Source of the DNA: Aequitasia sp047973235
GTDB taxonomy: Bacteria; Bacillota; Clostridia; Lachnospirales; Lachnospiraceae
Assembly: GCA_047973235.1 (NCBI GenBank)
Contig: JBKEBP010000033.1
Coordinates: 1 to 37,933, forward strand
DNA: 37,933 bases
Reading direction: 5' to 3'
Shown here: piece by piece, positions 32,223 to 37,933 of the stretch
Layout of the letters: each line of letters starts with the position of its first letter
Numbering within the stretch: the first letter of the stretch is position 1
Notes under the pieces: model-generated
The model's input: the letters and a program-made list of their open reading frames with translations, nothing else
Told to the model about the DNA's origin: nothing
Databases searched by the model: none
Program-made: the position numbers and the translations under genes

Positions 32223-33386
32223 ATGATAGATTTCACTTTTATAAATAATCCTGTACAGCTCTACTTTGGCGAAGGTAAGCTGACAGAAGTTGTTCAGACC
32301 ATTCGTAGCTATGGAACGAAAGCTCTACTTGTATTCGGTGGCTCCAGCTTTCAGAAAAACGGATACTATCGGAGTTTTGTGGATTCGTTGGCAAAAGGCG
32401 GTGTCACAGCCATCGACTTTGGTGGCCATACATATCCATCGCTTGCAAAGGTACGTGAGGGAGTTGCGCTATGTCGCGCCGAGAGAATTGACTGTATAAT
32501 AGGCATTGGAGGCGGCACCTGTATGGATGTTGCCAAAGCCATTGCTTTCGCAACGAAGCAGGAAGAGGATATTTTTCGTTTTCTCACCTATGAGATTTCC
32601 GAAGAGGAACGGTCACATCTTCCTGTCGGATCCATTGTCACATATCCATCCTCTGGATCGGAGATGAATGGGGCAGCACAGATTGACGATGACGAGACGC
32701 GGGATAAATTCGGTCTTTCGTCGGTTGTTCCTGACTTTGTATGGCTCAATCCTGCCTATACGATGAGCATTGATAGCACATCACTTGCCTACGGACAACT
32801 TACAGCCTTTGTACAAATATCTTCCGGATTTATTAGCCTTGAAAAAGCGGAACTAACTGAAACCATGACGGCTGCTCTGCTCAAATCAGTTCTAAAGAAT
32901 CTGAATCGAAGCATTAGTAATTCAAAAGACCAAGAGGCACGAAGCAATCTGATGCTGTCCACTGCAATGAGTATGACCGGAGTTTCCACATTTGGAAAGA
33001 CTGGAGATTGGACGCTCATGCCGCTGACCGGTTTGATGCAGAACTACCTGAATATTCCTTACACAAAAGCACTGACCATTATATTTCCACATTTTCTCAA
33101 GGACATATATGATGGCAATCGTGTGTTCAAGGCATATTTTGAAAATGTGTTTGGTGTTTCAATAGATGGAAAAACGGACACAGAGATACTGGAGGAAGGC
33201 CTGAACAGTCTAGAAGATGTTTATCGCAGATTCGGGGTTGCAATGACTTTTAGAGAACTAACAGAAGTTCCAACAGACCACACTGCTTTGCTAGATATCG
33301 TTAATAACATGGGCGAAATGCCCTCTCAATATGGAGTGTTTACAGCGGAGCGATTAATGCGTATTTTGATGGATTCGATCGGATAG
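32223..33386 (+). CDS. Iron-containing alcohol dehydrogenase homologue lacking all metal ligands
   Basis: The 387-residue protein aligns along its whole length with the YqhD/BDH branch of Fe-ADH: FGGSSFQKNGYY, IGIGGGTCMDVAKAIAFA (dinucleotide site, residues 93-110), YPSSGSEMN and PDFVWLNPAYT. However, the four metal ligands of the family (Asp194, His198, His267 and His281 in YqhD) correspond here to Thr194, Gln198, Met266 and Tyr280. Nearby residues still align, for example GDW before the third ligand. Metal-dependent dehydrogenase activity is therefore unlikely; a sensor, nucleotide-binding or other role is possible. It is the last gene of the MarR operon. A GAGG site precedes the ATG. Confidence 0.88.
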   Translation: MIDFTFINNPVQLYFGEGKLTEVVQTIRSYGTKALLVFGGSSFQKNGYYRSFVDSLAKGGVTAIDFGGHTYPSLAKVREGVALCRAERIDCIIGIGGGTCMDVAKAIAFATKQEEDIFRFLTYEISEEERSHLPVGSIVTYPSSGSEMNGAAQIDDDETRDKFGLSSVVPDFVWLNPAYTMSIDSTSLAYGQLTAFVQISSGFISLEKAELTETMTAALLKSVLKNLNRSISNSKDQEARSNLMLSTAMSMTGVSTFGKTGDWTLMPLTGLMQNYLNIPYTKALTIIFPHFLKDIYDGNRVFKAYFENVFGVSIDGKTDTEILEEGLNSLEDVYRRFGVAMTFRELTEVPTDHTALLDIVNNMGEMPSQYGVFTAERLMRILMDSIG

Positions 33387-33401
33387 ATACCCAAAAATAT
33401 C

Positions 33402-33431
33402 TTGACTTTCTCGAAAAAAACATGTTAATAT
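33402..33431 (+). promoter_or_regulatory. Possible promoter of the MATE-kinase fusion gene
   Basis: TTGACT (33402-33407) is followed after 18 bp by TAATAT (33426-33431), with TATAAT at 33429 also possible but 21 bp away. It lies upstream of the hairpin leader. The match is moderate. Confidence 0.4.
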
Positions 33432-33468
33432 AATTAAGCTCATTAGAAGACATTGTACTTGATACAGT

Positions 33469-33536
33469 GCCGGACAAGATGCCGAACGATTTGAGAAATG
33501 CCTCAATCGTCGGAATTTTGCCCGGCATATTTTTAT
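33469..33536 (+). promoter_or_regulatory. Long hairpin in the 5' leader of the MATE-kinase fusion gene
   Basis: GCCGG at 33469 pairs with CCGGC ending at 33536, and an inner arm with CCGAACGATTTGAG pairs with CTCAATCGTCGG around an AAATGC-type loop. The whole structure is an imperfect hairpin of about 25 bp. It is followed by ATATTTTTATG, which resembles an intrinsic terminator tail, 18 nt before the start codon. It could end the preceding operon or attenuate the MATE gene. No known riboswitch class is recognised. Confidence 0.6.
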
Positions 33537-33554
33537 GCAAAAAAGGAGAATACC

Positions 33555-35546
33555 ATGGATTTTATCAATAACAACATCAAAACACTCTTCAAGCGATTCC
33601 TGCTAGCTTCAATAGGCAGTGCGCTTGTTATGTCGGTCTACACGCTTGTAGATACCATTGCGGTCGGACAGTACGAGGGTCCAATCGGAACGGCAGCAAC
33701 AGCAGTAACTTCAACAATATATGGATTTACAATTTTTTGCGCACTTTTATGCGGAATTGGCGGATCAGTCATGATGACCATATCAAAAGCCAGAGGATCA
33801 GAAAAAGAAGGTAACTCTTTCTTCTCGCTTTCCTTTCTTATCATTGGTGTACTCATCGCTGTGTCCTGGATTCTTATGGCCGTTTTTGCTGAGCCAATCT
33901 TTACGTTTCTCGGAGCAAGGGATGAAGTGACCTTGAGCATGGTCATGCGATATGCAAAATGGATGGTTCGATTCTGGCCGTTCTTCATCTATCCTACGTT
34001 TATCAGTTGTTTTATCAGGAACGATGGAGCACCTAAAGTAGCTACCGGCGCGGTAATATTAGGTGGTATTCTTAACATTATCGGTGACTATGTGCTTGTG
34101 TTTCCGATGGACATGGGTATTGAGGGTGCTGCAATTGCCACGGTAATCGGTCTGGTGACGCAAAGCTTGGTCATGACGGTTTATTTGTTTGGAAAAAAGT
34201 CTAATCTTAAATTTGTTAAGGTTCAGGATATAAGACATTCTAGTTCAGCTATTTTATCGATTGGGTTTGGTGCCGGCATTATCGAGCTTGGTACGGTTAT
34301 ACCTGCAATCGTCATCAATCTACAAATCAGTCGTTATGCACCAGAGGGTTCAGCCCTTGCTATTTATGGCATGTTAGCAACCATTACAGCTTTGTACCAG
34401 GCACTTTATTCAGGCGTAGGACAGACGGTTCAGCCTTTAGCTTCCGCAAACTTTGGAGCCAAGCAGCCAGAACGTATCCGGACAATCCTGCGTCTGGCGA
34501 TGAAAACAGTTGTTTCTTTTGGTTTCATATTTATGTTAATAGGTATGTTATTTCCGAATTTGCTTTTGCGCCTGTTTATGACGGACATTACACCGGAAAT
34601 CCTTTCGATGGCTCCACTCGTAATACGAATCTACTTTGCTGAGTTTCTATTCTATGGCATTTCCGTCATGGCGATATACTATCTTCAATCCATTATGAAG
34701 GATAAAGCTGCTATTATTTTGTCGGCCATGCGCAGTGTTGTATTGAAATTGGCATTATTATTCATCTTGCCGATTTTTATGGGTGTAAATGGTATATGGG
34801 TAGCAATTACAATTACCGAAGCCGTTGTTGGAATATGTGCTGGCATTTATATTTTTCGAACAAAGGTAAACTTGGATTTGGCCAACTTTGAACATGATGA
34901 TTTCGAGCCTGAGATTAAGGAGCATCATGGAGTTCGTATAATTACTATCAGTCGAGAATTTGGCAGTGGTGGCCGAGAGGTTGGAAAGAGGTTGGCTGAT
35001 TCTCTTGGTTTTGCTTATTATGATAATGAAATCATCTCTGCCATTGCTGAACAAACAGCGTCAGACGAGCATTTTATTGAACGGATAACGAATGGGAGCG
35101 TAAGTGAACTGAAAGGGTTACCAATTACATTTTCACAGACGATTCAGCGCATGAATCCTGCAAGTGGCGCATTAGTTGATTTGATGCCACAACAGCAACC
35201 AATCATTGAGCAACTTGCCACAAAGGGTGAATGTATTTTTGTAGGAAGAAATGCAGATGTTCTTCTTGAAAAATATCAGCCTTTGAAACTATTTGTTTAT
35301 GCGGATATGAAAGCGAAAGTAGAGCGATGCAGGCAAAGGGCGGCGGCGAAAGAGAGCATTGATAATCGAGAACTCGAAAAAAATATTCGTGAAATAGACC
35401 GTCGTCGTGTCGCAACTCATGCACTGGTTTCATCAAAGCCTTGGGGTGATAAACAGGAATATCGACTTTGTATTGATACTACAAATATTAGTATTAAAAT
35501 GATGGTACCTGCTCTGGTGGAATATGCTAAAAAATGGTTTTCATAA
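33555..35546 (+). CDS. MATE-family transporter fused to a cytidylate-kinase-like domain
   Basis: About 663 residues. The first 445 or so form a complete MATE transporter with twelve helices, including the N-terminal RFLLASIGSALVMSVYTLVDTIAVGQYEG. After a charged linker (FEHDDFEPEIKEHHG) a cytoplasmic domain of about 200 residues follows: RIITISREFGSGGREVGKRLADSLGFAYYDNEIISAIA, with a modified P-loop, then GECIFVGRNADVLL, VYADMKAKVERC and REIDRRRVAT. This matches the cytidylate-kinase-like family (Cmk2-like). The kinase domain could phosphorylate a nucleotide or gate transport; no function is known to me. The ATG at 33555 follows an AAAGGAG site; the ATG-like start at 33498 would lie inside the leader hairpin. 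The gene has its own leader and may be independent of the MarR operon. Confidence 0.88.
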   Translation: MDFINNNIKTLFKRFLLASIGSALVMSVYTLVDTIAVGQYEGPIGTAATAVTSTIYGFTIFCALLCGIGGSVMMTISKARGSEKEGNSFFSLSFLIIGVLIAVSWILMAVFAEPIFTFLGARDEVTLSMVMRYAKWMVRFWPFFIYPTFISCFIRNDGAPKVATGAVILGGILNIIGDYVLVFPMDMGIEGAAIATVIGLVTQSLVMTVYLFGKKSNLKFVKVQDIRHSSSAILSIGFGAGIIELGTVIPAIVINLQISRYAPEGSALAIYGMLATITALYQALYSGVGQTVQPLASANFGAKQPERIRTILRLAMKTVVSFGFIFMLIGMLFPNLLLRLFMTDITPEILSMAPLVIRIYFAEFLFYGISVMAIYYLQSIMKDKAAIILSAMRSVVLKLALLFILPIFMGVNGIWVAITITEAVVGICAGIYIFRTKVNLDLANFEHDDFEPEIKEHHGVRIITISREFGSGGREVGKRLADSLGFAYYDNEIISAIAEQTASDEHFIERITNGSVSELKGLPITFSQTIQRMNPASGALVDLMPQQQPIIEQLATKGECIFVGRNADVLLEKYQPLKLFVYADMKAKVERCRQRAAAKESIDNRELEKNIREIDRRRVATHALVSSKPWGDKQEYRLCIDTTNISIKMMVPALVEYAKKWFS

Positions 35547-35607
35547 TTGTTATTTATATCGTTAAAGCGTACGTATGAGCGCAAGTTAATTTAAAGTCAA
35601 TAGAGAA

Positions 35608-35653
35608 GCCCCCCGTTTCGTGTTATTTTAATAACACTGAAAGGGAGGGCTTT
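35608..35653. terminator. Strong bidirectional intrinsic terminator
   Basis: GCCCCCCGTTTC pairs with GAAAGGGAGGGC (a few mismatches), and inside it GTGTTATT pairs perfectly with AATAACAC around a 2-nt loop. On the plus strand TTTGTT follows, and on the minus strand TTCTCTATT. It lies between the convergent MATE-kinase fusion and serine hydrolase genes. Confidence 0.85.
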
Positions 35654-35708
35654 GTTATGGAGTAGATTTTGTAAATATATTCACCCGTCGAAATTCATTT
35701 TTGATTTT

Positions 35709-37526
35709 CTACAGTGCCCAAAACATAAACATATTCCAATATACAATATTCACTACAAACGCCAATAGAGAAAGAAGAACAAATACATTATAAACTGTAC
35801 GGCGTTTAAACTTTTGCGGTTTTCGTATGTTTATCAACCCATAGATTATTTGGGCAACCATTATTAGTGCAATTATTGCCAGTACTGCAAATATCCATTG
35901 ATAACTAGCTGCCAATTGGTAACTGGCTGCCAGTAAAATAGCTGTTATTAGTAAACCGGTTGCTACAATTTGAGAAAGCTGGCTGCCTATGCTCCATTTT
36001 TTCAGTGTATTATGTTGTTTATCTTTTTTTCGAACACGACGAACAATCCCTAGAACCCCTTGCACAGTAATGCTAAGTATAGAAAACAGAAAAGCGGCTG
36101 CCATTAAAATAAATAAGACCAGTTCCACAATCACTTCTAGCAAAGGAGCTTTTAAGAAGTCAAAATATGTGTAAGAAACCTTCTCCATGCCGTCAACATC
36201 ACTTGAGTAAACCCACATGTCCTCTAGGTCAGCGGCACCCATTACCATAAAAGATAAGCTTGCAATTTTAAATGGTCCTTTGCGAACGGTTCTAGCCGAC
36301 CGATAAATCCCTGTTGGCACCTCGCGTGGAGCTTCAAAATAAACAGACTCTTCAAAATTTCCTAAAATTAAACTCATCATATCTACACAATAAACAGTCT
36401 CATTTGCCTGATTTGTCATAACAGCAACCCCTATTTCTGCCTCTAAATCAAGTAGTAGATATGAAGAACAACCTATTGTATTTCCGCCATGACCATATGT
36501 CAAATTTTCAAATGGGAGAACCCAAAACCCGTGACTGTTGCGCGGAAGACCATTACTATAAAAACCTGATGGAGAAAATAACATCTCCCATGTGTCTGGG
36601 TTTTCAAACAGTAGGCTATTCGGGGTTAATAAGGCTTTTCCAAACGTTGAAAAATCTTGTAAAGTTGATGTACACATACCTACCGGATATAGTGGAATAT
36701 AATAGAAACAGTTTGGAACATGATCTCCATAAGCTGTATAACATTCTAGTTCTTGTCTTTTGTTTTGAACCCACTCGTTATCACTTAAATCTACCGCAAC
36801 AGCGCTTTGACTCATACCTAGTGGGGTAAAAATGTTTTGATGCACATAGTCTTCAAAGCTTTGCCCGGAAACTTGCTCAATAATATAGCCTGCAAGCGCA
36901 ACACCCCAGTTTGAATAGGCTACCACCGTACCCGGCTCATAAATTTGTGCAGGCATAAAAGCCCTTAAGGCATCTTCTAAAGTTGTTAACGCCGAAGCAT
37001 CTTGAACCATTATATTGGCAAATACTTCTTGAAAGCCGGTGGTGTGATTCATTAAATGAGTCATCGTAATAGGCTCATCATAGCTCAAATTTGTGAGGAA
37101 CCCCTCAGGTAAGTAGACTGAAATGTCTTCACCCAAATCTATCCGGCCCTGCTCACACAATTGCATAGCGCCTACCCAAACCAAAAGTTTTGTAACAGAG
37201 CCCCACTCTATAACTGTGTCTTCTGCAATTGGCACACCAGCCTCTTTATTTGCATAACCAAAATAGTTTTGATATATGTCATCATTTACGTTGAATATGT
37301 TTATAGCTATACCCGCAGTTGTATCTTCATTTTCTTGTACATAGTTTTCTATAGTGGTACTTATTTCGTCATAAGGTACTCCTGACGGCAAACTGTTGTC
37401 CTTTGTGTTGGAAGCCTTCACCGTAAAAGGGCATAGTGCCATAGTTAAGAATAGTACGGCTGCCATTGCAAATGTTTGCAGCCTGTGAATTGTTTTTCTA
37501 GAGTTCAGTTTACTAAAAATATACAT
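35709..37526 (-). CDS. Membrane-anchored serine hydrolase, class C beta-lactamase-like
   Basis: About 605 residues. An N-terminal signal or anchor helix (about 16-36) leads to an extracellular beta-lactamase/PBP4-type domain with Ser110-x-x-Lys113 in WGSVTKLL, Tyr204-Ser-Asn206 and His346-Gly-Gly, which takes the place of the KTG motif. After residue 430 come about four membrane helices, interrupted by a basic loop RRVRKKDKQH. Such proteins include D-Ala-D-Ala carboxypeptidases, esterases and peptidases; true beta-lactamase activity is not implied. The ATG at 37526 follows a GAGGTG site; the TTG at 37538 lies upstream of that site. The gene stands alone, next to an insertion-sequence fragment. 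Confidence 0.85.
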   Translation of the reverse strand: MYIFSKLNSRKTIHRLQTFAMAAVLFLTMALCPFTVKASNTKDNSLPSGVPYDEISTTIENYVQENEDTTAGIAINIFNVNDDIYQNYFGYANKEAGVPIAEDTVIEWGSVTKLLVWVGAMQLCEQGRIDLGEDISVYLPEGFLTNLSYDEPITMTHLMNHTTGFQEVFANIMVQDASALTTLEDALRAFMPAQIYEPGTVVAYSNWGVALAGYIIEQVSGQSFEDYVHQNIFTPLGMSQSAVAVDLSDNEWVQNKRQELECYTAYGDHVPNCFYYIPLYPVGMCTSTLQDFSTFGKALLTPNSLLFENPDTWEMLFSPSGFYSNGLPRNSHGFWVLPFENLTYGHGGNTIGCSSYLLLDLEAEIGVAVMTNQANETVYCVDMMSLILGNFEESVYFEAPREVPTGIYRSARTVRKGPFKIASLSFMVMGAADLEDMWVYSSDVDGMEKVSYTYFDFLKAPLLEVIVELVLFILMAAAFLFSILSITVQGVLGIVRRVRKKDKQHNTLKKWSIGSQLSQIVATGLLITAILLAASYQLAASYQWIFAVLAIIALIMVAQIIYGLINIRKPQKFKRRTVYNVFVLLSLLAFVVNIVYWNMFMFWAL

Positions 37527-37565
37527 TTTACACCTCAAGTAGCCCAGTTGTTTTTATCCTTTACA

Positions 37566-37606
37566 GGCAGAAGACTCCTGCTTCTGCAAGCAGCGAGATG
37601 AATGCC
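37566..37606 (-). mobile_element. IS200/IS605-type right-end hairpin
   Basis: Read on the minus strand the segment has the layout of tnpB-element ends as I recall them: GGCATTCATCTC, a hairpin CTGCTT-GCAG-AAGCAG, then GAGTCTTCTGCC, with GGCA/TGCC as outer pair. This orientation is opposite to the tnpB gene that begins 190 bp to the right, so it may be the remnant of a second element or a non-autonomous copy. The intervening 37607-37794 shows no supported gene. Confidence 0.5.
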
Positions 37607-37794
37607 GGTAAATTATGTTTGTAACGACAATTACACTTTGTTCAGTAGCTGACTTCTTCTTAAAACTTAGAGTTTGCATAAACCATATACAATCAAAGAA
37701 ATCAAAATATTCATGCCAAACGCTTGTTCTTTTGGCCATTTTGTGTTACTTTTATAGTATACATTTTAGCACAGAGAGCGAGGTGAATCCACTC

Positions 37795-37933
37795 TTGTAT
37801 TTAACAGTTAAGCAACAGTTGAAACATCTTTCGGTATGTGACTATAAGGTCCTGAAAGAACTCAGTCATATAGCTAAAAATCTCTATAATCAAGGACTCT
37901 ATAACGTCCGTCAACATTTCTTCAGTCATAATG
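37795..37933 (+). CDS. tnpB: TnpB (IS200/IS605 OrfB) RNA-guided nuclease, N-terminal part only
   Basis: The reading frame from TTG at 37795 gives YLTVKQQLKHLSV followed by KELSHIAKNLYNQGLYNVRQHFF, the characteristic start of TnpB proteins of IS200/IS605 elements. The frame is open to the window edge, so only 46 codons are visible and the RuvC and zinc-finger parts are outside. AGGTG lies 9 nt before the TTG; GTG at 37783 is in frame and is an alternative start. TnpB proteins are RNA-guided DNA endonucleases that use an RNA transcribed from the 3' end of the element. No tnpA is visible. Confidence 0.8.
   Translation, partial: MYLTVKQQLKHLSVCDYKVLKELSHIAKNLYNQGLYNVRQHFFSHN

Noticed and set aside
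33469..33536. Guanidine (ykkC or mini-ykkC) riboswitch in front of a MATE gene
   Set aside because: The paired ACGR hairpin loops and the conserved ykkC core are not present; only one long hairpin is visible.
35709..37526. Calling the serine hydrolase an antibiotic-resistance beta-lactamase
   Set aside because: SxxK, YxN and HGG motifs are shared by carboxypeptidases and esterases; the C-terminal membrane helices are not found in class C resistance enzymes.
37554..37739. 61-codon minus-strand frame between the serine hydrolase and tnpB
   Set aside because: No ribosome binding site and no recognised domain; its 3' part is the IS-end hairpin, so the frame is probably incidental. A remnant of a tnpB C-terminus was considered because of the KQESS ending, but the evidence is too thin.

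Overview
The window reads as a chromosomal segment of a low-GC, anaerobic Gram-positive bacterium of the class Clostridia, probably a Lachnospiraceae-type gut or rumen organism. The basis is the gene set: a pst-phoU-phoP-phoR operon in Firmicutes order, a membrane hybrid histidine kinase, a PASTA-domain membrane protein with a MacB-like ABC transporter, a molybdenum hydroxylase cluster and oleate hydratase. Further support comes from strong purine-rich ribosome binding sites and AT-rich third codon positions. The genus is an inference; no rRNA or tRNA gene is present to anchor it.

Region 1 (about 0-4.3 kb, minus strand): a lipoprotein with an internal duplication, a REC-LuxR response regulator and a hybrid histidine kinase with a C-terminal HPt domain form a phosphorelay. 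The kinase appears to have lost its first membrane helix to a one-base frameshift in a homopolymer. Region 2 (4.3-14.7 kb): a molybdopterin aldehyde oxidoreductase, a dicluster and heterodisulfide-reductase-like flavin/Fe-S oxidoreductase, a small CxxC redox protein, a C-GCAxxG-C-C protein and a radical SAM-methyltransferase fusion lie on the minus strand. Diverging from them on the plus strand are an unrecognised 126-residue protein, a MobA-like nucleotidyltransferase with a ModE-like winged helix, and a PaaK-like AMP-dependent CoA ligase. This matches an uncharacterised conserved cluster that I recall being named after Desulfovibrio vulgaris genes DVU_1551 to DVU_1559 and TrsS/TrsM. It is the best candidate for an undescribed system in the window.

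Region 3 (14.7-17.5 kb): glucosamine-6-phosphate deaminase, a polytopic membrane protein with a lysine-rich tail, and a short-chain dehydrogenase. Region 4 (17.5-23.6 kb): the complete phosphate-starvation operon pstS-pstC-pstA-pstB-phoU-phoP-phoR, transcribed leftward behind a four-repeat Pho box. Region 5 (23.7-29.6 kb): oleate hydratase converges on a three-gene minus-strand operon (FtsX-like permease, ATPase, PASTA protein), and a 213-bp nested palindromic repeat lies between them.

Region 6 (29.8-35.6 kb): a MarR repressor with a consensus promoter and two operator-like palindromes heads an operon of MATE exporter, flavodoxin-like reductase and a Fe-ADH-family protein that has lost all four metal ligands. 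It is followed by a MATE exporter fused to a cytidylate-kinase-like domain, preceded by a long hairpin leader. By eye this block is more GC-rich than its neighbours and may have been acquired. Region 7 (35.7-37.9 kb): a membrane-anchored serine beta-lactamase-like hydrolase on the minus strand, an IS200/IS605-type end hairpin, and the first 46 codons of a TnpB that runs off the window edge.

No CRISPR array, tRNA, rRNA or replication origin was seen.
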